From contig OZ241915.1 in assembly GCA_965203795.1 (NCBI GenBank), forward strand, positions 1,736,001 to 1,800,000: 64,000 bases of DNA. The letters are read 5' to 3'. Below the pieces are notes generated by a model. It ran no database searches and was not told the origin of the DNA. It saw only the letters and a program-made list of their open reading frames with translations. Source of the DNA: CBDBBY01 sp965203795 (GTDB lineage Bacteria; Pseudomonadota; Alphaproteobacteria; Rhodobacterales; Rhodobacteraceae). A program made the position numbers and the translations under genes. Every line of letters starts with the position of its first letter. The stretch's first letter is position 1. Below are positions 26,944-35,403 of the stretch, in pieces.

Positions 26944-27815
26944 GCGAACAGCGCCCCATTCGTAATCACCAGCTCCGGCATCGAATTATGGTGGCCGTTT
27001 TTCATGGAAATCTGCACGGCGTTGAAACCATGCTGGCGAATCAGCGAAACTATTTCCGGAGCGGCATCGTAGGTCATGAGAAAATTGGTCTCGTGTTCCG
27101 CCACCATTGCGAACAAGCTAGCGTGATCGAGACTTGAATGCTTGTAAAGGCGCGAGCCAGCGCGCTTCCCGCCCGCCGCCGTATACGGCGGATCCAAGAA
27201 CACTGCCGCGTTTCGTCCCCAGCCTCTCAGCAAAATTGGCAGGAGTTTCATTCCGTCGCCTTCCATAAAGGCGATCCTGTCCGCATGCGCCTGAATGGCG
27301 TCGAGCCGGGTGGCCAATGTTTTGGGATACCAGCGCGAAAGCAAACCCTTTCCATTCTCTCCGCTGCGGGAGAACGATGCGCCACGAGCGAGAATGCCGC
27401 CCCGCCGAGTACGGTTCAGGACCAGCGTTCGGAAACCGTGTTCCATCACTGTAGCGGGCGGTGCTTGCTCAAGCTCCCGCAAGCGTTCGATGGTCGGCTC
27501 AAAGCGGCAGATTCGATCCCGCAAAGTTGCCCCGCTTTCCAGTGCGGATCGCCAAAATGCTGCGACATCGCGGTCCAATTCCATCATCACGCATGCCGAC
27601 ACGAGACCTTCCATCACCGCGGTGAGGGATACGATCGCGCCGCCGGCGAAAGGTTCAATAATGATGTCCGGCGTAGTTTGCCGCAGCCATTCCCGAATGT
27701 GGGGAACCAGCCATGTCTTGCCACCGGGATAACGCAGCGGGCTTCTCTGCGGCACTGCCGCGACATTTACCACCGGCACGCGAGAAGCGGGGAAGGTCTC
27801 TGCAACTGCAGTCAC
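26940..27815 (-). CDS. D12-class DNA adenine methyltransferase
   Basis: Site-specific N6-adenine methyltransferase, 291 aa, partner of the NotI-like endonuclease. The SAM-binding region reads PLRYPGGKTWLV and EPFAGGAIVSL; the catalytic motif is FLDPPYTA. These are hallmarks of the D12 (Dam-like) family. The GTG start at 27815 has GGAGAG five bases upstream and overlaps, as GTGA, the end of a decayed transposase. The longer in-frame extension upstream is transposase-derived sequence in another frame and is not used. The gene overlaps the endonuclease gene by 4 bases. Confidence 0.87.
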   Translation of the reverse strand: MTAVAETFPASRVPVVNVAAVPQRSPLRYPGGKTWLVPHIREWLRQTTPDIIIEPFAGGAIVSLTAVMEGLVSACVMMELDRDVAAFWRSALESGATLRDRICRFEPTIERLRELEQAPPATVMEHGFRTLVLNRTRRGGILARGASFSRSGENGKGLLSRWYPKTLATRLDAIQAHADRIAFMEGDGMKLLPILLRGWGRNAAVFLDPPYTAAGGKRAGSRLYKHSSLDHASLFAMVAEHETNFLMTYDAAPEIVSLIRQHGFNAVQISMKNGHHNSMPELVITNGALFA

Positions 27816-28156
27816 GAGTGCTCTCCGAACGTGGATCCCGTGCCGGTGACGAGACCGCGGGCCCGGATCCGCTTGACGTATTCCTTCTCCCGGCGGCGGT
27901 ACGGCATCGTTTTGTCCTTCGCACCAGACCGGATGCAGGCCGGACAGCAGCGTCGGCAACGGACTCCTTCCGGCCAGCTACGCTCGATGTGCCACGCTGC
28001 GGCAGTCAGGTCGTCAGGAAACGATCGCGTGATTCGGAAGATCGGGACAGCATTGCGACCGAACGTGCCGCGAGCCTTGCCAGCGGCTTCGGCCCCCATC
28101 GTCACACGATCTTGTCGAGCATGTCTCACGCTACCTAAGAGTACCGACGCAATCAA
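27812..28156 (-). pseudogene. Degenerate IS1595-type transposase N-terminus
   Basis: A 114-residue reading whose last 75 residues (about 27812-28040) resemble the zinc-ribbon start of IS1595 transposases: RITRSFPDDLTAAAWHIERS, then WPEGVRCRRC, CPAC, MPYRRR and a TGTGSTFGEHS that matches the usual RTGTVFE-S. Part of the cysteine set is lost and the whole catalytic domain is missing. The reading stops exactly at the methyltransferase start. This looks like an IS scar at the border of a mobile restriction system. No inverted repeats were identified. Confidence 0.6.
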
Positions 28157-28200
28157 CCTCGCGTCGGCATCAATTTGGCAACTCTTTTCTGGAGCCCGCG

Positions 28201-29598
28201 TCAGTAGTGGATGGCTCTGCCGTACGCCGCGAGCACGCTCTCGTGCATCGCCTCCGAAAGCGTCGGGTGCGGAAACACCGCGCCCATGAGGTCGGCTTCG
28301 GTGGTTTCGAGCTGCCGTCCGACAACAAACCCTTGGATAAGCTCGGTGACTTCCGAGCCTATCATGTGTGCGCCGAGCAACTCCCCAGTGTCGCCGTCGA
28401 ACACGGTCTTTACCAGCCCCTCACCCTCGCCGAGCGCAAGCGCCTTTCCGTTCGCGTTCAGCGGAAACCGGCCGATGCGAACGTTCTTCCTCGCCTTCTT
28501 GGCGGCGCTCTCGGTCATTCCGACGGACGCGATCTGTGGATGGCAGTAAGTGCATCCCGCAATGCTTCCTCCATCGACCGGATGAGGTCTGCCGCCCGCG
28601 ATCAGCTCGGCGACCGCGATTCCCTCGTGGCTTGCCTTGTGCGCCAGCCAAGGCGGGCCCGCCACGTCGCCGATCGCGAAAACGCCGGGAACGCCCGTCC
28701 GGCAGTTGGCGTCGACCTTGATATGCGTGTTCTCCGTCTTGACCCCGATTTCGTCCAAGCCGAGCCCCTCGACATTGCCGACGATTCCCGCCGCGGAAAT
28801 CACGGTGTCGAAGCTCAGAACCTGCTCCTTGCCGTTCGGACCGACGATTTTCGCTTCCGCGCCGCCCTTGCCGCGGGCAAGCTCCACGACTTTCGAGCCT
28901 TCCAGCAGCTTCATTCCGAGATTGGAAAAGCGCTTCTTCGCAATGCCGGAGATTTCCTCGTCTTCGACGGGAAGAATCCTTTCCAGAATCTCCACAACCA
29001 TCGTTTCGACGCCTAGAGCGTTGAAGAAGCTTGCGAATTCGATTCCGATCGCGCCCGATCCGACGACAAGCAGCTTCTTCGGCAGCTTGGGCGGCATCAA
29101 GGCATGCCGGTAGGACCAGATCAGGTCTCCGTCCGCTTCCATGCCCGGAAGCTCTCGAGCGCGGGCGCCCGTGGCGATAACGACGTTCTGCGCCGCAATT
29201 TCCACAGGACCGTTGCCGGTCTCCACGGCGATCAAGTCCGGCTTGGAAAGCCTGGCTTCGCCCATGATGACGGCCACCTTGTTCTTCTTCAGAAGGTGGG
29301 AAACGCCGCCGCTAAGCTTTTTCGCTATGTTCCGCGAGCGTTTCACGACCGCGTCGAGATCGAACTCGACCTTTCCGGCTGAAAGGCCGAATTCCTCGGC
29401 GCGGCCCATCAAGTGGAACACCTCCGCCGACCGGAGCATGGCCTTGGTGGGTATGCAGCCCCAATTGAGACAGATGCCGCCGAGATGCTCGCGCTCCACA
29501 ACCGCGACGCTCATGCCGAGCTGAGCGCCCCTGATCGCAGCCACGTAGCCGCCGGGCCCCGCTCCGATTACCGCGAGGTCGACTTTCTTGCGTTCCAT
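28201..29598 (-). CDS. lpdA: Dihydrolipoyl dehydrogenase (E3)
   Basis: FAD flavoprotein that reoxidises lipoyl groups of 2-oxoacid dehydrogenase or glycine cleavage complexes, 465 aa. Visible are the FAD site VIGAGPGGYVAA, the redox disulfide GGICLNWGCIPTKA, the NAD site VVGSGAIGIEFA, and the C-terminal catalytic His-Glu region HPTLSEAMHE. The ATG ending at 29598 gives a short leader as usual; an in-frame start four codons earlier (29610) also exists. No E1 or E2 gene is in the window, so its complex is not known. Confidence 0.94.
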   Translation of the reverse strand: MERKKVDLAVIGAGPGGYVAAIRGAQLGMSVAVVEREHLGGICLNWGCIPTKAMLRSAEVFHLMGRAEEFGLSAGKVEFDLDAVVKRSRNIAKKLSGGVSHLLKKNKVAVIMGEARLSKPDLIAVETGNGPVEIAAQNVVIATGARARELPGMEADGDLIWSYRHALMPPKLPKKLLVVGSGAIGIEFASFFNALGVETMVVEILERILPVEDEEISGIAKKRFSNLGMKLLEGSKVVELARGKGGAEAKIVGPNGKEQVLSFDTVISAAGIVGNVEGLGLDEIGVKTENTHIKVDANCRTGVPGVFAIGDVAGPPWLAHKASHEGIAVAELIAGGRPHPVDGGSIAGCTYCHPQIASVGMTESAAKKARKNVRIGRFPLNANGKALALGEGEGLVKTVFDGDTGELLGAHMIGSEVTELIQGFVVGRQLETTEADLMGAVFPHPTLSEAMHESVLAAYGRAIHY

Positions 29599-29740
29599 TC
29601 TTCCAACCATTCCAGACTTTGATCAGGCTTCGTGCAGGAAAGCCGACGCAATGCAGCCAAGCCGGGGCGGGATGCGACCCTGAGCGCCGCGTCCGATGGC
29701 CGGGAACCCCGGGCCCGCCGACCCGGAATTGCGCCGCCGA

Positions 29741-30334
29741 CTAACCCTGCCCCTCTTCGGATTTGGGCGTCATGGATTCGACCAACGCGTCGTAGCCGCC
29801 TGCAGCCATCCATTCCTCCTCCTCCGAGGTGGAGGCGCGTCCCAGTGCCTCGTTCCGGTAAGGGAATCGACCGAAGCGCCTGATGACCTCGCGGTGCGCC
29901 TTTGAATGCAGTTCGGTCTGCGCATTCACCGCGGAAAACTTCGTCCGAACCAGTTCAAGGCACCGGTCCTGGTCCACCATCTTCTCGGAATGCATCAGCG
30001 GCATGTATAGGAACATCCTGCGATCCTCATGGATCTCCATGTCCGCTCCGGCGTCTATCGCGGCGTTCACGGTGTCGCGGGCGGGCTGATCGCTGTCGAA
30101 GGACCGTCCCAACCCGCGGAACATGTTCCTCGGGAACTGGTCCAGCACCAAGACAAGGGCGAGCGTTCCGTCCGGCGTCTTGGTCCAGTTCGCGAACTTC
30201 CCTTCAGCGGCGCGTTCCCAGACTGTCAGGAAACGCTCCGTGATCAGGTCGTCGACGCGCTCCCCGCCCCGAAACCAATCTTTCGGCTCCAACTCGCCGA
30301 ACCAGAATTCCAATATTTCCTTGGGGCTAGACAA
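29741..30334 (-). CDS. DUF924 family protein
   Basis: Function unknown; an all-helical soluble protein of 197 aa. Family signatures are ILEFWFG at the N-terminus, LVLVLDQFPRNMFRG near residue 65, LYMPLMHSE near 110, and FGRFPYRNEALGR near 155. The TTG start at 30334 has GGAGG five bases upstream. It lies 142 bp upstream of lpdA on the same strand with no clear link in function. Confidence 0.88.
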   Translation of the reverse strand: MSSPKEILEFWFGELEPKDWFRGGERVDDLITERFLTVWERAAEGKFANWTKTPDGTLALVLVLDQFPRNMFRGLGRSFDSDQPARDTVNAAIDAGADMEIHEDRRMFLYMPLMHSEKMVDQDRCLELVRTKFSAVNAQTELHSKAHREVIRRFGRFPYRNEALGRASTSEEEEWMAAGGYDALVESMTPKSEEGQG

Positions 30335-30689
30335 TTTCGCCTCCGCTCAAGTTCCAGTGCCGACCTGAACGGATACATTCCTATCCGCTGCGAGCGCAAG
30401 CGGTTCCAGAGTTACGCGGAACCCAGTCAAGCGCGGCGTCCGCGGCTCGGATCCCGCTGCGGCGCATGCGGCTTCCGGGCGCAAACGAATGCTGGACATC
30501 CGGCCACCCCCCCCCGTATAGGTTCATGCGTCCGCCCGCGGGCGTCGACGCGGCTCGCTTGAATGCCGAATTTCCTTTCAGGCGCGCTGGCGAGGCTCCG
30601 GGGCGGAAAGAGCCGGGTTCCGCGCGTCCGCCGCTGGTGCGCGGACGCGGAAGGGCCGGCGGACCGATGACGATCAAGGAGCGACGCTC
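30335..30689. other. Divergent intergenic region with a C9 tract
   Basis: 355 bp between the DUF924 gene and the lipoprotein gene; it should hold both promoters. A run of nine C lies at 30507-30515, about 175 bp before the lipoprotein start. No coding sequence with homology was seen. Confidence 0.5.
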
Positions 30690-32561
30690 ATGAACACGAA
30701 ACTGATCGCGGCTCTCGCGTGCGGCGCGGCGCTGGCTCTCGGCGCCTGCTCCGGCGGCGGCAACCCGGCGGGTCCGGCGGCGCCGACAACTCCCGATCCT
30801 GCGGACCCGGCGGCGCCGGACGGCAAGACGGACCCCGAGAAGGCTTTCGACGATGCGCTGGCGGAGGCGGAAAGGGATCTGGCCGCCGCGCGGCGGCTGG
30901 TTGACGCCGCCGAGCGCGCCGCGGCCGCCGCGGGCACGGACGCCGCCCGGACCGCGGCGCAGATGGACATCGACGAGGCGCGGGACGCCTTGGCCGCCGC
31001 CGTGCGGGCGGCGAAGGCGCTGTCGGCGCCCGCCGGCGACTACGACAGGATCGGCGCGGCGGCCATCCAGGTCGACAACGCGGAGGCCGCCCAAGCCGCG
31101 GACGAAGCGAAGCTGCGCATGGCCGAAGGCAGCACGGGATGGGCGGGCTCGTCCGCGCTGGTCATCGGGAAGGAGATCCTCCGGCCCGCGCCCGAGGTCA
31201 CGTTGATCCGCAGGGACAACCACCGGAACACCGACGGCACCGACGCCGCGACCCTGCTGAAGGACGATGACATCCCGGCGGTCATGCATGAGGCCGGGAA
31301 GATCGTGATGTCCGACGGGCTGGGCAGCAGCGGCGACCGGCTGCGCATGCGGGGGATCCCGATCACCCATGCGCTTCGCAATGACGTGCCGGGGGACGAC
31401 AAACAGTATCTGGGTTATGGATCCTTGCCCAGACCGGTTCTGTATTTGGACCCCCCTGGCGGCGGAAACGACGGCACCGAACCGAAACTCGTCGCCGGGC
31501 TGACGATCGAGCCGAGCCGGCTTGTCGTGGAGCTCGGAGGAAAGGGCGCGACCGGCATAGATCTCAGACGCGTCGGCTCCTACGCCAGCCCTTGGCATAC
31601 CTTTACCGACGGGTCGAGGGGCGGATACGATCTGGAGCTGGATTTCGGCCGCCCGTCGGCCTCGCCCGAGGGCAACGCCGAGCATTACTGGAACGCCGCA
31701 CTCATGCCGTCGCCGGAGTATCTGGAGGACTACAGCAGCGTGTTCAAGGACGGCGAGCGGGTCCTCCCGCTGGGCGCCTACGCCTTGCGGCTGTCCAACC
31801 ACGCCGGCCTGGACAGGAATCTCGAGGACCCGGACGACCCGGCGGCCTCCGCGGAGGACGACGTGAACCACTACCTGTCCTACGCGGCCTACGGGCACAT
31901 GGAGTTCAGGTACCGCCTGGCCGAGCAGGACAGAGTGCTGCCCACGCAGCGGACCTTCCCTTTCCACGTGGGTTACGACGCGTTCAAGGACGAGGAGGGC
32001 ATGAAGACCACGGACGTCGCCGACGAGATCGCCAAAGGGACGTTCAAGGGCCGGACCATGGCCTCGCAATTCGCGATCGTCTCCAACTACAGCGGCGGCG
32101 GCATCGGTGCGTGGCCGCTCTTGACGGGCGCCCTCTACCTGAGGCTGCGGGGCGACGTCGAGCTGACCGCGACGATTTCCGGAACCGCCGCCGACAACAC
32201 GGTCAGCGGCAAGATCAAGAACCTGGAGTCCTGGGACGCAAAGGGGTACTGGGAGGACTACACCACGATTTCCGGCGATCTGCCGCTCATGGCAAGCAAC
32301 ATCACCGCCGCCGGATCGTTCGCCGGCGTCGTCGACACCACCTCTGTGTCGACGACTTTTACGGAGGGCGGCTACAAGGGGAACTTCTACGGACCGCCCG
32401 CCAGCCTGGAGGCGGCCGGGATCTGGTACCTCCAGGACGGCGACAACTCCTTCGCAACGGCCCGGAACCTGTCGATCGTGGGCAGCTTCGGCGCGGCGCT
32501 CGTCCGCGAGGACGAGGACGGCAACCCCACCTGGGGCGTGGCCAGGCCCGCCGGCAACTGA
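30690..32561 (+). CDS. Large lipoprotein with TbpB-like C-terminal barrel
   Basis: A 623-residue predicted lipoprotein. The signal peptide ends at lipobox LGAC (Cys20). A Gly/Pro/Ala linker follows, then an Ala-rich helical stretch (about 45-145), a long central region without a family I know, and a C-terminal part (about 480-620) resembling the beta barrel of transferrin-binding-protein-like or Slam-dependent surface lipoproteins: repeated SFAGV/SFGAAL strands and YKGNFYGPPASLEAAGIWY. The AAGGAG site before the ATG is good. It may be exposed on the cell surface and bind a host or nutrient ligand; that is inference. The high GC gives a long antisense reading that is not a gene. Confidence 0.72.
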   Translation: MNTKLIAALACGAALALGACSGGGNPAGPAAPTTPDPADPAAPDGKTDPEKAFDDALAEAERDLAAARRLVDAAERAAAAAGTDAARTAAQMDIDEARDALAAAVRAAKALSAPAGDYDRIGAAAIQVDNAEAAQAADEAKLRMAEGSTGWAGSSALVIGKEILRPAPEVTLIRRDNHRNTDGTDAATLLKDDDIPAVMHEAGKIVMSDGLGSSGDRLRMRGIPITHALRNDVPGDDKQYLGYGSLPRPVLYLDPPGGGNDGTEPKLVAGLTIEPSRLVVELGGKGATGIDLRRVGSYASPWHTFTDGSRGGYDLELDFGRPSASPEGNAEHYWNAALMPSPEYLEDYSSVFKDGERVLPLGAYALRLSNHAGLDRNLEDPDDPAASAEDDVNHYLSYAAYGHMEFRYRLAEQDRVLPTQRTFPFHVGYDAFKDEEGMKTTDVADEIAKGTFKGRTMASQFAIVSNYSGGGIGAWPLLTGALYLRLRGDVELTATISGTAADNTVSGKIKNLESWDAKGYWEDYTTISGDLPLMASNITAAGSFAGVVDTTSVSTTFTEGGYKGNFYGPPASLEAAGIWYLQDGDNSFATARNLSIVGSFGAALVREDEDGNPTWGVARPAGN

Positions 32562-32579
32562 CCCCGCCCCGGAGGCCCG

Positions 32580-32619
32580 CGCTCCGCCGGCGGCCTTGGA
32601 CAAGGCCGCCGGCGGAGCG
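32580..32619 (+). terminator. Perfect 19-bp hairpin after the lipoprotein gene
   Basis: Positions 32580-32598 pair perfectly with 32601-32619 (two-base centre GA), 18 bases after the stop. No T run follows, so it may act as an mRNA stabiliser or a factor-assisted terminator. Confidence 0.6.
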
Positions 32620-32805
32620 GGCGCGGATCAGGGCGGAGGCGACCTGAATCCTAGCGTCCATACACCGTCACTGAACTATTCAATGCGCTAAATTAAAGCC
32701 AATAAGAAAATCAAGGGAATAATGACGCCAATCATGACAAGGCCATTCGGTTCAGCGGAAACGATCAACCGGACAGGCTCTTAAGGTCGGGGCCGGAACT
32801 CACAC

Positions 32806-33327
32806 AGCGGTTGTAGCTAGCCCCGCGCCCTTGGCGTATCTGGCGGATCAGCTGCCGACGGCGCAGTTGCGCAAGAAGCGGGTGAAGGCCGCCAGCCCGT
32901 CCAACGGAATGCTGTGTCCCACGCCGCGCCCGATATGGGTTTCAACTTGGAAGCCCGCCTCCAGCAGATGCTTCTCCGCCTCGCGCAGGCTGGCCGACAG
33001 CACGACTTCGTCGCTGTCGCCGTGCATGAGCATGATTGGCGGCCTTGAAACCGCTTCCTCCTTCAGCAGCCCCGGAGCAAGAAGCCGCCCGGATGCCGCG
33101 ACCACTCCGGCCAGAGACAGCCGCCGCCGAGCGGCAACATGCAGAGACATCATTGCGCCCTGCGAAAACCCGAACAGCATCGTTCTGCCCGCGCCGACCC
33201 CGGCGCTCTCGATTTGCTCGTCCAGAAAGCTGTCCAGCATCGCCGCCGATTTCCTGAAGGGCGACTGCATCTGCGCACCGGTGCCGCGGTACATCCACGG
33301 AACCGAAAGCCACTGCCGCCCGCCCGG
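32806..33327. repeat. 522-bp direct repeat, copy A
   Basis: Aligns without gaps to 34696-35217 (offset 1890) with scattered mismatches. It covers the 3' part of a carboxylesterase gene and about 40 bp beyond its stop. Same orientation as copy B, with the HigBA genes between. Confidence 0.88.
32848..33327 (-). pseudogene. 5'-truncated carboxylesterase duplicate
   Basis: Encodes the C-terminal two thirds of the esterase found intact at 34738-35403. It keeps the nucleophile GFSQGAMM, HGDSDEVV and GVGHSIP, but lacks the first beta strands and the HGYG oxyanion region. Homology stops sharply at 33327. An internal ATG (33294) could give 148 residues, but an alpha/beta hydrolase without its first strands is unlikely to fold. 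Mismatches to the full copy include PLDGLAAFTRF for PPDGLAAARRF. Confidence 0.8.
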
Positions 33328-33631
33328 CTATCGCCCCGACGAAATCGTGCCCGAAGCTCTTCGCGAGGCGGGTGCTTCAGTCAGATCAGCGGAGTCCAAT
33401 GGCAACGACCCATGTTTGCAAAAAACAACATCATACATTCCCAAAAATGAAATAAGTCCGAAGGCTAAAACAGCCTTGGAAAATACTGGGATTGCCCGAT
33501 CACGTGGAGCGAAAAGCTATTCTCCGGGCGCATGCCTAAAGGCAGAGGCGATTCCTAGGCTCGCAAGATCGCGGTGATCTATCCTGAATAGTTTGTCAGG
33601 AAATTGTCAAGGTTCGCAGCTTTATTGCGCG
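33328..33631. other. AT-richer gene-free stretch
   Basis: About 300 bp clearly less GC-rich than its surroundings, between the repeat copy A and higA. No coding homology, tRNA or clear repeat was seen. The base composition suggests acquired DNA. Confidence 0.5.
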
Positions 33632-33919
33632 TTAGCGGAGTCCGATCTCAAGGCGCATTCCGACGGCCGATGCAGCGCGCATCAGCGTGTTCAACGTCAC
33701 GCTTTTGTTTTTCGGATCAAGAATTCGATCAAGCTGCGACCGGCTGGTTTCCATGTGTTCGGCCATGCGCGCTTTGGAGAGGTTTTGCGCCTCCATCGCC
33801 TGCGCTAGCTTGTATGCGAAAACCGACTTGATCGCGTAGCTCATTGCATCCTCGTAGATGCCGTCTTCCCGAAGCAGGGATTCAAGCGTCGAACCGACGC
33901 GCGGGCTTTTTTTGGCCAT
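33632..33919 (-). CDS. higA: HigA-like XRE antitoxin
   Basis: Helix-turn-helix protein of 95 aa. The XRE core is at residues 35-85: LAQAMEAQNLSKARMAEHM, then SRSQLDRILDP, the recognition helix. Such proteins neutralise a RelE/HigB toxin and repress the operon. The ATG lies 1 base after the toxin stop, giving the toxin-first order typical of higBA. An N-terminal 35-residue segment before the HTH is also common in this subgroup. Confidence 0.82.
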   Translation of the reverse strand: MAKKSPRVGSTLESLLREDGIYEDAMSYAIKSVFAYKLAQAMEAQNLSKARMAEHMETSRSQLDRILDPKNKSVTLNTLMRAASAVGMRLEIGLR

Positions 33920-33920
33920 G

Positions 33921-34274
33921 TCAATCTTGTTCCTTCATTCGGCGACGGGCGAGATTGAGTTCCTTCCGGGGTATCGCTTGGTCTTTCTTGATGAATCCGT
34001 GGAGAAGCACCATCTCTTGCCCCGAAATTGTGAAGAGCACCCTCGCGATCCGCTTAGTTGTCAAATTACTGCGCACCTCGTGAAGCCCGGGATAGCCCGC
34101 AAGCGATGCGCAAAGCGGCGGACCGCATGGCCAGCCGAATTCCACGCTCATGATATCGCCACCGATCAATTTGCGGTCCTCCCGAGGCAGCCCAAGCAAC
34201 CACTCTCGAACCGGTTCCCGGCCGCTAGCCGACCGGTAGAACCGGGCGACAACGGCTTTTTGGGAAAGCGTCAT
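33921..34274 (-). CDS. higB: HigB-like toxin (Gp49/RelE superfamily)
   Basis: Predicted ribosome-dependent mRNA interferase of 117 aa. The segment GREPVREWLLGLPREDRKLIGGDI, the basic core LHEVRSNLTTKRIARVLFTI, and the terminal HGFIKKDQAIPRKELNLARRR region are typical of phage-derived Gp49-like HigB proteins. Upstream DNA (34275-34320) is AT-rich with a TACATAT box, a plausible promoter. Forms an operon with the following higA. The pair sits between two direct copies of an esterase segment. Confidence 0.85.
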   Translation of the reverse strand: MTLSQKAVVARFYRSASGREPVREWLLGLPREDRKLIGGDIMSVEFGWPCGPPLCASLAGYPGLHEVRSNLTTKRIARVLFTISGQEMVLLHGFIKKDQAIPRKELNLARRRMKEQD

Positions 34275-34737
34275 GAATCATATGTACCATTACTGATGCA
34301 GCTAGTGCAACTCGAAATTTCCTTTGCTGCTGTCGCCGATACGGTCGGCTGATGCGTTGCTGTTGCCGCAGGCAAACCGGAAGAATCGGCCACATGTGCG
34401 TCGTTGAACAGGACTTGGAATCCAGTGAATTCTTACGGCTCATCTTGCGAACGGCCGGTTCGATCACCGCTCAAGGAGGTGCCATGGCTTCGCTTGGCGG
34501 CCGAGGCCGCGAAACTTGTGAAGTTCCGGCGACATCAGACCTTCAACATGGATTCGAGCGCGATGCTGGCAACGACAAGAACCATCAGGGCTGTATACAG
34601 GGCTCTGCAAATGAGGGACGCGTTGCCGACATCCACGATCCAGAGTCCGTGCGGGACCCAGCATCGCCTGATCAGATCATGGCGGCAACTTATTCGGCAG
34701 TTGTATCCGGCCCCGCGCCCTTCGCGCGCCCGACGGA
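34275..34737. other. Gene-poor region upstream of higBA
   Basis: About 460 bp. It holds the higBA promoter at its left end. On the minus strand about 34530-34690 there is an open stretch without a start codon, ending in LYTALMVLVVASIALESMLK, that looks like the C-terminal membrane segment of a decayed protein; I do not recognise its family. The right end (from 34696) belongs to repeat copy B. Confidence 0.35.
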
Positions 34738-35217
34738 TCAGCTTCCGACGGCGCAGTTGCCCAAGAACCGGCGAGCGGCTGCCAAGCCGTCCGGCGGAAT
34801 GCTGTGTCCCACGCCTCGCCCGATATGGGTTTCAACTTGGAAGCCCGCCTCCAGCAGATGCTTCTCCGCCTCGCGCAGGCTGGCCGACGGCACGACTTCG
34901 TCGCTGTCGCCGTGCATGAGCAGGACTGGCGGCCTCGAAACCGCTTCCTCCTTCAGAAGCCCCGGAGCGAGAAGCCGCCCGGATGCCGCGACCACGCCAG
35001 CCAGAGACAGCCGCCGCCGAGGGGCAACATGCAGAGACATCATGGCGCCCTGCGAAAACCCGAACAGCATCGTTCTGCCCGCGCCGACCCCGGCGCTCTC
35101 GATTTGCTCGTCCAGAAAGCTGTCCAGCACCGCCGCCGATTTCCTGAAGGACGACTGCATCAGGGCGTCGGTGCTACCGTCCATCCAAGGGACCGGAAAC
35201 CACTGCCGCCCGCCCGG
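34696..35217. repeat. 522-bp direct repeat, copy B
   Basis: Source or sister copy of 32806-33327, within the intact esterase gene. Gap-free alignment at an offset of 1890. Confidence 0.88.
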
Positions 35218-35403
35218 ATTGATCGCGCAGGGCTCGGGCGCGTCCGGGGACACGAAGCACGCGTCGGGAAGCTCGCCAGAAATATAGTCGGCCAAACCGA
35301 TCAGATCCGCGCCATCCGCGCCGTACCCGTGAAGGAATACAACCAGGAATTCGGCCTTCCCCGACTTCGCCGGCATAGTTCGCACCCTCAAGGGTCCCGT
35401 CAT
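34738..35403 (-). CDS. Carboxylesterase/phospholipase (alpha/beta hydrolase)
   Basis: Serine hydrolase of the PF02230 carboxylesterase family, 221 aa. Catalytic triad candidates are Ser in GFSQGAMM, Asp in HGDSDEVV and His in GVGHSIP; the oxyanion motif is VFLHGYGADG. Relatives hydrolyse short acyl esters, lysophospholipids or S-acyl groups. The ATG at 35403 has GGGAGGG upstream and overlaps the stop of the DNA glycosylase gene as ATGA. It is the parent of the truncated copy 1.9 kb away. Confidence 0.9.
   Translation of the reverse strand: MTGPLRVRTMPAKSGKAEFLVVFLHGYGADGADLIGLADYISGELPDACFVSPDAPEPCAINPGGRQWFPVPWMDGSTDALMQSSFRKSAAVLDSFLDEQIESAGVGAGRTMLFGFSQGAMMSLHVAPRRRLSLAGVVAASGRLLAPGLLKEEAVSRPPVLLMHGDSDEVVPSASLREAEKHLLEAGFQVETHIGRGVGHSIPPDGLAAARRFLGNCAVGS

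Noticed and set aside
30381..32603. A 740-codon open reading on the minus strand opposite the lipoprotein gene
   Set aside because: Low-complexity Arg/Gly/Val-rich product without any family motif; it mirrors the GC-biased codons of the real gene, which has a signal peptide, ribosome binding site and domain matches.
34404..34919. A 171-codon plus-strand reading upstream of the esterase
   Set aside because: Half of it lies antisense to the esterase gene and the product has no motif; only the left half is non-coding DNA.
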